From Faecalibacterium sp. UBA1771 (GTDB lineage Bacteria > Bacillota > Clostridia > Oscillospirales > Ruminococcaceae), in contig DCGT01000024.1 of assembly GCA_002315315.1 (NCBI GenBank), positions 1 through 14,815 of the forward strand: a stretch of 14,815 nt of DNA. The letters are read 5' to 3'. Both the position numbers and the translations under genes were made by a program. This document shows, in pieces, positions 1-7,472 of the stretch; within the stretch, counting starts at the first letter, position 1; the number at the start of each line of letters is the position of its first letter. The notes under the pieces are model-generated. The model did no database searches, was not told the origin of the DNA, and saw only the letters and a list, made by a program, of their open reading frames with translations.

Positions 1-3
1 TAA

Positions 4-1992
4 TTAGTTGCCGGAGTAATAATAATTTGGTTTGATTTCCGCAAGCTTTGTTTCACTGTCTTTATAATTAAGACCGTTTAATAAAACATATGCCGGCTCA
101 TAATCTCCGGAATCAATGAGCGCAATTGCTCTGTCATACTTATTTGAAGAAATCGCATCGGTATTGCCGATTTCTTCAAGTAAGGCATACGCGGAATCAT
201 AATCTCCTGAATCAAGCATATTCATTGCCTTGTTAAACTTCTGCTTCGGAATAATTACCGTATTCAATACAATAATAAAGGCAATACAAGTACAAATAAT
301 AGGTGTTGTAATCGCAACAATCTTTTTGCGTTTCTTTGCCGCTTTTTCATCGGCTATACGCTTGGCCTCTGCCTTGCGCTCTGCTTCCAAGCGGTCGGCT
401 TCTTCCTTTGCCTTGATTTCTTCTATCTTTCTCTGACAAGCATATATCTGTTCGTCGGCATCCTTCCAACCGGAAATGGTTTGGAATTTTTTTATTGACT
501 CTTCAAGGGCGGTTATACCCGTCTTTTTGCCTTGCCATGTATGGCTATCATCAAGCACTGAACAAGCATCATCGTAAATCGCATCCTTACGGCAAATTTC
601 TGCTTTTTCATAGCATTGTCGTGCAAGTTCTTTTGCATCTTTATAATCTCCCAAAAGTTCAAATTCATGTGCGACGACTTTATATTCTTCTTTCGTTTTT
701 GCGGAGTTCATTTTGTATACGGCAGTATTATATATGCCCGTTAATCTGTTGATTTCATTACGCTCGTTTATAATCTTTATATCTCTCTTTAACGCTTCAA
801 CAAGTTTTTCATCTCCGAAGCGAATTACCTTCTTGTAGTTATCTTTTTCATCAAATGGCTCTGCTGAATTTTTAAGTTCTTCAAACTTACGTACATTCAG
901 TTCAGCCATAAGCTTTCCGAGATACGCCTGTGCGTTCTTCGGCTCGAGATCAAGCACTTTTTCGCAATATGCGTTTGCATCGCTCCATTTTCCGTCTTCA
1001 AGAAACAGAAATGCTCTTTCAAGAAGCGGTGCGGCATTTGTATTTGTTCCGCTGACCGGCTTTGTTTGTTTTACTGTGACTGTAACCTGTTCTTCTTCTT
1101 TTCTTATTACCTTTTTTATGCCGCGCACTACGTCATTGATAAAGCCGATTTTGCTCATATCCTGTGCCTGCAGATGTGCAAACTCCTCCGGCAGCTCATA
1201 AGCATCCATATCCCTATAGCAAGGAATAAGTAGCTTTGAGCGGTCATTTTTCATCATTTTCAGAAATCTCGACCACTCGTTTTTGACCCATACCGCCGTG
1301 AAGTATTCAGGTCTTGTTCCGATTGCAAGCATTACCTTTGCCGAATTGAGCGCAGCAAAAATACACGGTTCATAGTCAGAGCCGAGCTTATCCTCAAGCG
1401 TAATAGCGGCATAGAAGACCTTAAAGCCCTCCTGCGTGAGCTGATAATAAATATCATTCGCTATCGCACTGTCCTGTGTACGTTTGCCGTTATCATCCGT
1501 TTCCTTGTAACAAATAAACACATCGTACGGCGATTCTTTCTTTGAAAGTGCAATTATCTCTTTCTGAAGACGGTCGATTTCCCTTGCTTCCGCTTCGTAT
1601 ATTTTCTGCTGATAGCTGTCTGAAAAATCCACTGCCGCCTTATAATCGTCATCTGCTATTACCGAATCAAGTGACGTTCTGTGGCATGTCGGCACTCTTT
1701 TGAATGTCGTCGGATCTTCTACATATTCTATTCCGAATTTACAGAGTATAAGTCCCCAATATGCTTCTGCCTGAGCGCTGTCTGCTTGAATTATTCTCTC
1801 ATATATCATTTCTGCTTTGTCAAATTCGCTCTTCATTCGAAGGTTATTTGCGCGGTTAAACAATGTCTGTATGTTTTCGTCTTTGGCAGATGGCACAGTC
1901 TGGGTTGTACCACAGAATTCACATTCTGTTACCGTATTACCCTCTTTTACTTTCAATTCGCCGCCGCACATTTTACATTTATAAACAGCCAT
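4..1992 (-). CDS. Membrane-anchored TIR-domain protein with zinc ribbon and TPR-like repeats
   Basis: A 662-residue protein. Residues 6-27 form a zinc ribbon (C6, C9, C24, C27; two CxxC knuckles). Residues 35-150 are helical and TPR-like. Residues 155-295 are a TIR domain: it opens with SPYDVFICYKE, and E239 in WVKNEW lies where the catalytic glutamate of NAD-cleaving TIRs such as SARM1 (WVHKE) is found. A second helical repeat region follows (about 322-525), then a charged coiled coil (525-557), one membrane helix (about 558-581) and two short similar repeats (LDSGDYDSAYALL and IDSGDYEPAYVLL). NAD hydrolysis or signalling is inferred from the TIR family. The topology suggests a cytoplasmic TIR tethered to the membrane. 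GGGTGAG lies just before the ATG. The gene is divergent from the ATPase gene at 2327 and its substrate or trigger is unknown. It could serve phage defence or a non-immune scaffold role. Confidence 0.85.
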   Translation of the reverse strand: MAVYKCKMCGGELKVKEGNTVTECEFCGTTQTVPSAKDENIQTLFNRANNLRMKSEFDKAEMIYERIIQADSAQAEAYWGLILCKFGIEYVEDPTTFKRVPTCHRTSLDSVIADDDYKAAVDFSDSYQQKIYEAEAREIDRLQKEIIALSKKESPYDVFICYKETDDNGKRTQDSAIANDIYYQLTQEGFKVFYAAITLEDKLGSDYEPCIFAALNSAKVMLAIGTRPEYFTAVWVKNEWSRFLKMMKNDRSKLLIPCYRDMDAYELPEEFAHLQAQDMSKIGFINDVVRGIKKVIRKEEEQVTVTVKQTKPVSGTNTNAAPLLERAFLFLEDGKWSDANAYCEKVLDLEPKNAQAYLGKLMAELNVRKFEELKNSAEPFDEKDNYKKVIRFGDEKLVEALKRDIKIINERNEINRLTGIYNTAVYKMNSAKTKEEYKVVAHEFELLGDYKDAKELARQCYEKAEICRKDAIYDDACSVLDDSHTWQGKKTGITALEESIKKFQTISGWKDADEQIYACQRKIEEIKAKEEADRLEAERKAEAKRIADEKAAKKRKKIVAITTPIICTCIAFIIVLNTVIIPKQKFNKAMNMLDSGDYDSAYALLEEIGNTDAISSNKYDRAIALIDSGDYEPAYVLLNGLNYKDSETKLAEIKPNYYYSGN

Positions 1993-2064
1993 TTTCTCAC
2001 CCGTTTTCTGAAAAAGTTATTTTATCGAATAATTATGGATATAACTATAACTATTATACTAATT

Positions 2065-2092
2065 AATATAATATAACGCGTAAAAATGTAAA
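2065..2092 (-). promoter_or_regulatory. Possible promoter of the TIR gene
   Basis: On the minus strand TTTACA (2087-2092) is followed after 16 bp by TATATT (2065-2070), about 75 bp before the TIR start codon. Each hexamer is only an approximate sigma-70-type match and the stretch is very AT-rich, so other registers are possible. Confidence 0.35.
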
Positions 2093-2211
2093 GGGTTTTA
2101 CCGATTTAATTAGACAAACAGTCGGTATTTATTACTTTTTTTGCTATTAAATCATTGCCGTCTTTGTTATATCTGTATCGTCACTATTTTCTTTCCAAAT
2201 ACGGCTTCGCT

Positions 2212-2250
2212 TTTCGGCAAATATTTGTTATACATAAAAATTTGCCGAAA
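2212..2250. repeat. 11-bp inverted repeat upstream of the ATPase promoter
   Basis: TTTCGGCAAAT at 2212-2222 and its exact reverse complement ATTTGCCGAAA at 2240-2250 are separated by 17 bp. The right arm ends 5 bp before the candidate -35 box at 2256. The position suits an operator for a dimeric regulator. No strong T-run follows, so a terminator is less likely. The function is inferred from position only. Confidence 0.6.
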
Positions 2251-2255
2251 TAATG

Positions 2256-2284
2256 TTGACTTTTTCGCCAATACTTAGTTTAAT
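2256..2284 (+). promoter_or_regulatory. Promoter of the AAA_14/DUF4143 ATPase gene
   Basis: TTGACT at 2256-2261, a 17-bp spacer, then TTTAAT at 2279-2284. Each hexamer differs from the sigma-70 consensus at one position. The ribosome binding site GGAGG lies at 2313-2317, before the ATG at 2327. Confidence 0.6.
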
Positions 2285-2326
2285 AGGAGTATAAATTAGG
2301 GTAAGTTTAATTGGAGGCATAAAATT

Positions 2327-3556
2327 ATGCAGTACATCAATCGCCATTTGGAAAGTAAAGTCATGTCTTTGTCAAAATCATATTCGGCTATTTTGGTCAC
2401 AGGCCCCAGACAGTCAGGCAAGACAACAATGCTGAAAAAGCTGGCTGAAAAAGAAAACATCGGCCGTGAATATGTCTCGCTTGACGATCTTTCTGTAAGA
2501 GAGCTTGCAAAGGGCGATCCGGCTATGTTCATGCAGCTTCATAAGCCTCCTGTCCTTATTGATGAGGTACAGTACGCGCCGGAGCTGTTCACTTATATCA
2601 AAATTCAAATTGACAAAAACCATAATCCGGGTGATTTCTGGATGACCGGTTCACAGATTTTCCGCTTAATGAAAGGCGTACAGGAATCCTTGGCAGGTCG
2701 TGTTGCGCTTTTGCATATGTCTCCTTTATCAGCCCGCGAGATTGACGGCCGAGATGCCCTTCCATTTACTACAAATTTTGATGTTCTCGCAGACGAAAGT
2801 AAAAAAATAAGTACCGTATCAACTCCCGAATTGTTTGATAAGCTATGGCGCGGCAGCATGCCCGGAATTGTCAGCGGACTTTTTGACGACAGGGATATTT
2901 ACTATTCGTCTTACGTTTCCACCTATATTGAGCGTGATGTTAGAGAGCTTTCCGGCTCGATTGATGCGCTCAAATTTAATCGTTTTGTTATCGCAATGGC
3001 GGCAAGATCGTCACAAATGCTGAACTATTCCGCGCTTGCAGAAGATGCAGACATTGATGTAATTACTGCAAAGGCGTGGACAAATATTCTTGAAACGCTC
3101 GGTATTATCTTCCTATTGCATCCATACTCAAATAATGTGCTGAAAAGAACTATTAAAACGCCGAAGGTGTATTTCTACGACATCGGGCTTGTCTGTTATC
3201 TGACGAAGTGGTCTTCCTCGACAACGGCTGAAAGCGGTGCCATGAGCGGTGCTTTGCTTGAGAATTATACCGTTTCCGAAATAATGAAGAGCTATCAGAA
3301 CTGCGGACTTGAACCGTATCTCTATTATTACCGTGACAGAGACGCAAAGGAAATCGATGTTATAATCGAGGGCGACGGTAAGCTTTGCCCGCTTGAAATC
3401 AAAAAGACAGCCACCCCCGACAAGCGTATTATCAAGACCTTCGGCGTCATTGATAAGTCTCCTATTGAGGTCGGTACAAGTGCGGTTCTCTGTATGGCAG
3501 ATAGTTTAGGAGCATTCGATAAGGATAACCTGATTGTACCGATTTGGATGATATAG
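2327..3556 (+). CDS. AAA_14 / DUF4143 family ATPase
   Basis: A 409-residue protein of the large prokaryotic AAA_14 plus DUF4143 family, of normal length. The N-terminal P-loop ATPase has Walker A GPRQSGKT (26-33), Walker B VLIDEVQ (76-82) and the MTGSQ strand (106-110). The C-terminal DUF4143 domain spans about 195-375. It includes YYYRDRDAKEIDVI (333-346) and CPLEIKK (354-360), an acidic/EIK arrangement resembling a degenerate PD-(D/E)xK nuclease fold. The cellular role of the family is poorly known; members recur in variable genome islands and some are suspected mobile or defence-related genes. The ATG is fixed by GGAGG nine bases upstream. It appears monocistronic. Immediately downstream is the cut-off tail of an ABC ATPase gene, so this gene may have arrived by insertion or recombination. 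Confidence 0.92.
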   Translation: MQYINRHLESKVMSLSKSYSAILVTGPRQSGKTTMLKKLAEKENIGREYVSLDDLSVRELAKGDPAMFMQLHKPPVLIDEVQYAPELFTYIKIQIDKNHNPGDFWMTGSQIFRLMKGVQESLAGRVALLHMSPLSAREIDGRDALPFTTNFDVLADESKKISTVSTPELFDKLWRGSMPGIVSGLFDDRDIYYSSYVSTYIERDVRELSGSIDALKFNRFVIAMAARSSQMLNYSALAEDADIDVITAKAWTNILETLGIIFLLHPYSNNVLKRTIKTPKVYFYDIGLVCYLTKWSSSTTAESGAMSGALLENYTVSEIMKSYQNCGLEPYLYYYRDRDAKEIDVIIEGDGKLCPLEIKKTATPDKRIIKTFGVIDKSPIEVGTSAVLCMADSLGAFDKDNLIVPIWMI

Positions 3557-3601
3557 TTTTTGTACCTAAACTACAAATACTACTCTTTTCGGCCGATTTT
3601 C

Positions 3602-3688
3602 ATATCAAGCAGTTATGAGATAGCATCGATAAAAAAGACTTCCGGAATTGATCTTGAAAATACAATGATGGAGGTGTTGGGGAAATGA
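3602..3688 (+). pseudogene. C-terminal remnant of an ABC transporter ATPase
   Basis: Frame 2 after the DUF4143 stop codon stays open from 3557 to a TGA at 3686-3688. From about 3602 it reads like the tail of an ABC exporter ATPase (ISSSYEIASIKKTSGIDLE, then NTMMEVLGK). The TGA overlaps the ATG of the permease remnant (ATGA), as is typical of coupled ATPase-permease gene pairs. No Walker or signature motif remains; everything upstream is missing and replaced by the DUF4143 ATPase gene. The assignment rests on the short tail and its position, so it is moderate. Confidence 0.45.
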
Positions 3689-4489
3689 GCGCATTAATTA
3701 GTTGCATAAAAAAAGATCGAATCGAGGTCCTTCGTAAAAAGAAAAACTTGATTCTTATTCTTGTATTATTATGTTGTATGGCGATGGTTTTGCTTACTAC
3801 AAAGTTCATGCCTACTCTCCTTCAAAAAGCAATGAGCATTTCCGATATTTTAAGTAATGATAACTCATTAACTGAATTTATGGAAAAAATTCTTTCCGAG
3901 TGGGTTGAAAGAAAGTTTGGGTATTTTTTCATCTGATGTAGGGATCTTCTATTCCTTACTGGTTATATGCATAACTTTTAGCTTGCTTCCCAACGAAATT
4001 GAAAAAGGCAAAATGATTTTAGCTGTTTGTGCGGGATACAGCAAGAATGCATTTTTCCTCTCAAAGCAGATAACATATGTTTTTTTCTGCGCTATCCCTG
4101 TAATGCCAATATATATTATTTACTTTATTATCGGTTCAACCTTTCTTGAAAATAACATTGATATCAATCATGTAATTATTAACGCAATTGTTGCTTTGAT
4201 AATCGAATTATTAATTTCCAGCAGAACAATTGCATTATCTGTGATTTATAGGCACAAATACGCTGCCTTGATAAGCATGGCCTCAACTATCGTGATTTTA
4301 CCAGATTTTATCTCATTATTTTCTTTTGGAAAATATTTCCCAACTTATTTATTATCATATATCTATTCATCATCGAGTGAAATAGAAACTTTAATTATTC
4401 CATTGATGTAGTCTTTTATGATACTGTGCGTCCTTGACATAATGGTAGTTAAAAGAAAATTCTCGATAGATGTAGATGAAAGGCGATAA
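3685..4489 (+). pseudogene. Broken ABC-2 type permease (one frameshift, one nonsense codon)
   Basis: Two overlapping open stretches join into one membrane protein of about 265 residues. The first (from 3685, behind GGAGGTGTTGG) encodes a basic N-terminus and a membrane helix (KNLILILVLLCCMAMVLL). Near 3897-3910 the coding frame moves from frame 1 to frame 2, as if one base had been gained. Frame 2 then carries a motif typical of ABC-2 permeases (LLPNEIEKGKMILAVCAGYS) and several hydrophobic helices up to a TAG at 4409-4411. Beyond that TAG the same frame continues with another hydrophobic segment and a basic tail (SFMILCVLDIMVVKRKF) to the TAA at 4487. Such permeases export lipids, peptides or drugs with a partner ATPase. 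Here the partner is also truncated, so the transporter is almost certainly dead. Confidence 0.7.
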
Positions 4490-4490
4490 T

Positions 4491-4809
4491 ATGGCTGTTT
4501 ATTCATTATCTGGATCAAATAGTTATATGTTTATGAAGATCATCTTGAAATTTGGAGAAAAGGGATTCTGGCACGCTTAACACATTTAGATTCCAAATAT
4601 ACAGTACTATCTTTTGATGAAATTGAACAAGTAAAACTGCACTTGGGGACCCCTATATACAGTGGCTATTTTTTTCTTTAAGCGTACAACTGCCATCAAG
4701 TTATGTAGTCTTGTCGATGCGGCAAGGGACAATGATTGCATTGTTTTTCGCTTTTTTGAAAACAAAAAATGCAATAATTATCAAAAAATATATAAACAGT
4801 AAAATATAG
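4491..4809 (+). pseudogene. Multiply frameshifted remnant of a roughly 105-residue protein
   Basis: I do not recognise the family. An ATG at 4491 opens 29 codons (MAVYSLSGSNSYMFMK...) ending at 4580. From about 4565 frame 2 continues plausibly (ILARLTHLDSKYTVLSFDEI...) to a TAA at 4679. From 4678 frame 1 continues (LSVQLPSSYVVLSMRQG, then a hydrophobic IALFFAFL segment and a lysine-rich tail) to a TAG at 4807. The three stretches join naturally into one product of about 105 residues, so two small indels are likely. It starts one base after the permease read-through TAA, which places it in the same former operon. Confidence 0.45.
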
Positions 4810-4823
4810 GAAGGAGCTATTCA

Positions 4824-4910
4824 ATGATGAAGGACCCGCAAAATAATGGAGAAGTTTTTGGAATTGTCATTGCAGTGGGAGTTTTGGCATTGATTGTTAT
4901 GTTCCTTTAA
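4824..4910 (+). CDS. Small single-helix membrane peptide
   Basis: ATG at 4824 follows AAGGAG (4811-4816) with good spacing and encodes 28 residues: a polar start (MMKDPQNNGEV) and one hydrophobic helix (FGIVIAVGVLALIVMFL). The stop overlaps a second ATG (TAATG) that opens 22 polar codons, MFIDSNEKQQNKVLDQPQEV and two more, ending at 4978. Either these are two coupled mini-ORFs, or one membrane-anchored protein of about 50 residues was split by an indel, as in the neighbouring genes. It is the last member of the decayed ABC cluster. No family is recognised. Confidence 0.45.
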   Translation: MMKDPQNNGEVFGIVIAVGVLALIVMFL

Positions 4911-4978
4911 TGTTTATTGATTCTAACGAAAAACAGCAAAACAAAGTGCTGGATCAACCCCAAGAAGTAAAATCATAA

Positions 4979-5329
4979 TTATTTAAAAAGTGTTGTTTTC
5001 AGCAATCATAAGCAACTAAGATAAAAGTGGCATTATTAGATTTCTCCTCCTATATCGCAGAGAAAAAGCAGATAAATTGAATGCGTGAATTTACACAAAA
5101 CAAAACAGGCACCGTGAGTTTCATTTCAATCCACAGTGTCTGTTTTGCTTTTGCCGTGCCACGTTATTTTGAAATTACTTCCTTACGTGGCTGTGCCTAA
5201 TGAACCACTCCTCTTTTTCCGTTAAAATCAATTTTAAAACGGATAATTTAAACAAATTATTCCGTCAAAAGCTTTTCGTCACAAATTATTCCGCTGCCAA
5301 ACGGACTTTTTCTAAGATGCTTGCCGTGA
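4979..5329. other. Intergenic region between converging units
   Basis: This stretch of about 350 bp has no credible gene. It contains the hairpin at 5101-5147, a GCCACGT/ACGTGGC inverted repeat (5158-5164 and 5185-5191), and two copies of ACAAATTATTCCG (5252-5264 and 5281-5293, 29 bp apart). The first of these copies also forms a near-palindrome with CGGATAATTT at 5240-5249. Confidence 0.5.
5101..5147. terminator. Bidirectional terminator-like hairpin
   Basis: CAAAACAGGCACCGTG (5101-5116) pairs with CACAGTGTCTGTTTTG (5132-5147), with one G-U pair and one mismatch and a 15-nt loop. T-rich sequence follows on both strands. It lies between the rightward ABC remnants and the leftward esterase genes, where a shared terminator is expected. 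The loop and right arm contain ATTTCAATCCAC (5123-5134), the complement of a type I-C repeat end; see findings. Confidence 0.55.
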
Positions 5330-6178
5330 TTAAAGCTGTGTTATCGAGGACGGCAGGTAGACGGGAAGCCAGCTCATAAAAATCCTAATCCATTTATCCC
5401 AGTATGCCCAGGTATGCTCTCCGTAGGGTTCTTCGTAATAGCAATAGCGGTAGGGGTCGCCGGGCAGGGAACGGAAAAAGTCACGCATATCCTGCGCCAT
5501 CAAAAGGTTTCGGTCGAAGCTTCCGCAGGTATGGAACAGCGCGGGAAGCGGGACATCCTTTTTGAGATTTGCTTCGGCGAGGGTATACAGGTCCTCCCGA
5601 GTTCCGCGGGGGTCACCCTCTGCGCCTATGCCCCAGCACAAAAGATGGCGTGCGTCGGTTATACTGCTCGGGAATTCCTCGTTGGAGTTGCGGGCGTGAA
5701 GTCCGATGGGGCGCATATAGGCGTGGTTGCCGTTGGAAATCGCACCGATAGTGGCGTATCTCTCGGGATAGGTCAGACCGACCTTAGCCGCGCCGTAGCC
5801 GCCCATCGAAACACCGGCGACAAAGGTGTCCTCGCGCTTGGAGGAAATCCTGTAGAGCTTTTTAACGATTTTCGGAAGCTCCTCAGTGATGTAGCTGAAA
5901 AAGGCTTCTCCGTAAACCATATCTGCGTAGCCGGACAGCTGTGCCGAGGGCATTACGACGGCAATTTTGCGGTCGGTGGCGTAGCGCTCGATGCCGGTAT
6001 ATCTCAGCCAGTTACTGCAATCGTGCGTCGTGCCGTGCAGAAGGTACAAAACGGGATACCCCTCCTCGGGCGGCGCAGGCTCGGCGGGCGCACCCTCGCC
6101 CTTGTCGGGCAAAATCACATAGACCGATTGGTCCATTCCCAGTAATTCGGAATAAAATTCGAGCTTTGAAAGTGACAT
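5330..6178 (-). CDS. Esterase-family alpha/beta hydrolase, complete triad
   Basis: A 282-residue protein of the putative esterase family (esterase D / tributyrin esterase / feruloyl esterase type). It has the oxyanion-hole strand VLYLLHGTTHD (43-53), the nucleophile elbow GVSMGG with Ser124, a likely acid Asp222 in CGSFD, and His255 in GEHTWAYWD. The triad is complete, so hydrolysis of an acyl ester is expected; the substrate is unknown, though relatives act on acylated sugars or xenobiotic esters. No signal peptide is visible, so it is probably cytoplasmic. Its ATG overlaps the stop of the upstream paralogue (TAATG), giving translational coupling. GGAG at 6181-6184 on the minus strand serves as ribosome binding site. 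Confidence 0.88.
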   Translation of the reverse strand: MSLSKLEFYSELLGMDQSVYVILPDKGEGAPAEPAPPEEGYPVLYLLHGTTHDCSNWLRYTGIERYATDRKIAVVMPSAQLSGYADMVYGEAFFSYITEELPKIVKKLYRISSKREDTFVAGVSMGGYGAAKVGLTYPERYATIGAISNGNHAYMRPIGLHARNSNEEFPSSITDARHLLCWGIGAEGDPRGTREDLYTLAEANLKKDVPLPALFHTCGSFDRNLLMAQDMRDFFRSLPGDPYRYCYYEEPYGEHTWAYWDKWIRIFMSWLPVYLPSSITQL

Positions 6179-6906
6179 TATTCTCCTACCTCCACCCGTT
6201 TAAGAAAATCACGCAGAGCCTTCGCCCTGATTTTGTAATCGTCCTTGCCCTCTGTCTTGACAAGCACCGCCTTGGACCCGAGAAGCGAGGCGATTTTTTC
6301 GTTTCCGGCAAAATCGGGGTCCTCCTGTGAAACATAGAGATAGATGCTGTCCTGCGAAGTCTCTGCACACAGCGCGGCAAAGGCGTCGTCGTCGGCTTTT
6401 CGCTCCTCACGAGTGCCGTAAAGGCAGGACATACGCTTTTCGGTAAACCAGCCATTCGGCTCGCGGTCGTTGGTGATAAGCCCCGAAAACGATGCGGCGG
6501 CACGGAACAGCTCCGGCTCCTCCATCGCAAGGCGCAATGCGGCGCGCCCGCCCGACGATGCGCCGGCAATCAGCATTTTCCCCGATTGCATCGGGATTCC
6601 GGGCAGATATTCCGAAATATAATTGCGAATGTTTTTAAGCGAAGCGTAGAACGGATAACCGAGCTTCATATCGGTGTAACAGCCCTCCAGCGAAGGAACG
6701 AGTACGGCGCAGAGCGAAAATTCGTCGCAGATTGCGGCAATATCGCCTTTTTGATAAAATCCGAGACCGCTCTCACCCTCCGGCGACAGCAAAATCAGCG
6801 TGCTGTCGGGCGAGCCGTCGAGCAGATAGCGGTCGGGCAGAACGATGCGCAGCTCGGTTGCCATACCGATTTGCCCGCAGTAATAGTCGTGCGTTAAGGT
6901 TGCCAT
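6178..6906 (-). CDS. Esterase-like alpha/beta hydrolase paralogue lacking catalytic His
   Basis: A 242-residue paralogue of the downstream esterase with the same start pattern (LTHDYYCGQIGMATELRIVLPD). It keeps a nucleophile elbow GASSGG with Ser117 and a possible acid region SQEDPDF (193-199). It lacks the HG oxyanion motif (LLSPEGESG instead) and has no histidine except His6. The C-terminal GxHxW segment is replaced by GKDDYKIRAKALRDF. Standard Ser-His-Asp hydrolysis therefore looks impossible; it may be a regulatory or subunit partner, or bind an acyl ligand. It is the first gene of a two-gene operon, with AGAGG before the ATG. Codon use resembles its neighbour, so it is not an obvious pseudogene. 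Confidence 0.8.
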   Translation of the reverse strand: MATLTHDYYCGQIGMATELRIVLPDRYLLDGSPDSTLILLSPEGESGLGFYQKGDIAAICDEFSLCAVLVPSLEGCYTDMKLGYPFYASLKNIRNYISEYLPGIPMQSGKMLIAGASSGGRAALRLAMEEPELFRAAASFSGLITNDREPNGWFTEKRMSCLYGTREERKADDDAFAALCAETSQDSIYLYVSQEDPDFAGNEKIASLLGSKAVLVKTEGKDDYKIRAKALRDFLKRVEVGE

Positions 6907-6953
6907 ATTATCATCCTCTTTATGCCACCTGCGGTGACAGTTTTATTAATTAC

Positions 6954-6983
6954 ATTATAACGCTACCCCACGTCATAAAGCAA
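6954..6983 (-). promoter_or_regulatory. Promoter of the esterase pair
   Basis: On the minus strand TTGCTT (6978-6983), an 18-bp spacer and a perfect TATAAT (6954-6959) lie about 50 bp before the first esterase start codon. Confidence 0.55.
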
Positions 6984-6989
6984 TAAACG

Positions 6990-7307
6990 GTGAACCTTCC
7001 TGCATATAACGGAAAGGGCTTTTGAGATTGGTTTGTCCGATTTTTGCTTGCCCGATTACCTGCTCGGCGTTGTACCTTCTTCGGCTATTTCTACGCCTCG
7101 AAAGCACAAACGCACTCGCAGGCGGCGAAAAGGCGATAACCCGCCCGCATTACGCAAGCGTTCTCGGTGGGCAAGAGCAGATTACTTTGTCATTGCAGCA
7201 TCAGTCGTGCGTCGGGAGGCTTCATCACTTCAAATCTGCAACAGCTCGCACGGTTAAGGAAGTATGGAACGGATAAAGGTCAACATACACAGCGAAGCAA
7301 TACTCCC
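6990..7307. other. Stretch without a recognisable gene
   Basis: Several overlapping open frames exist here (for example 7022-7276 and 7033-7257), but their products are rich in Arg, Ser and Cys, lack domains or ribosome binding sites, and compete with one another. I see no RNA gene or terminator. The end of this stretch may include the lost front half of the DUF4160 remnant. Confidence 0.4.
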
Positions 7308-7460
7308 GAATTTTATATGATAAATTGCTTCTTTGAATATCCTATGAAACAGAGAAAGATTATTGCGGCGCGGGCGGAGCTTCACAAGGATGAATTAATT
7401 GCAAACCGGGAGCTTGCCTTGAACGAACAGCCGTTATACGGAATTGAGTCTTTGCGGTAA
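7308..7460 (+). pseudogene. C-terminal remnant of a DUF4160 protein
   Basis: Frame 3 encodes EYPMKQRKIIAARAELHKDE and then LIANRELALNEQPLYGIESLR before a TAA. This matches, from memory of the family, the C-terminal end of DUF4160 proteins, where the helix reads like AWAELHKDELxANWELA and ends in YKIEPLR. Both usual tryptophans appear as arginine here (TGG to CGG type changes), and no intact N-terminal half precedes it. It is followed 12 bp later by a DUF2442 remnant, the usual partner in this toxin-antitoxin-like gene pair. It is therefore considered dead. Confidence 0.55.
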
Positions 7461-7472
7461 AGGAGGTCGCCG

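Larger units (their letters stand above)
1993..2326. other. Divergent intergenic region between TIR and ATPase genes
   Basis: This 334-bp spacer contains no credible gene. It holds the two divergent promoter candidates, a weak TACCGA/TCGGTA inverted repeat (2099-2104 and 2122-2127) followed by T-rich DNA, and a perfect 11-bp inverted repeat listed separately. Confidence 0.6.

Noticed and set aside
5252..5293. Two ACAAATTATTCCG copies as a CRISPR-like or iteron array
   Set aside because: Only two exact copies, too short and without a regular third copy; no replication gene is nearby.
5414..6145. A 243-codon open frame on the plus strand
   Set aside because: It is antisense to the esterase with complete catalytic motifs and shows no domain of its own or ribosome binding site.
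7022..7276. Overlapping plus-strand open frames at 7022-7276 and 7033-7257
   Set aside because: Their composition is Arg/Ser/Cys-rich, they have no ribosome binding site or recognisable domain, and two frames compete equally well.
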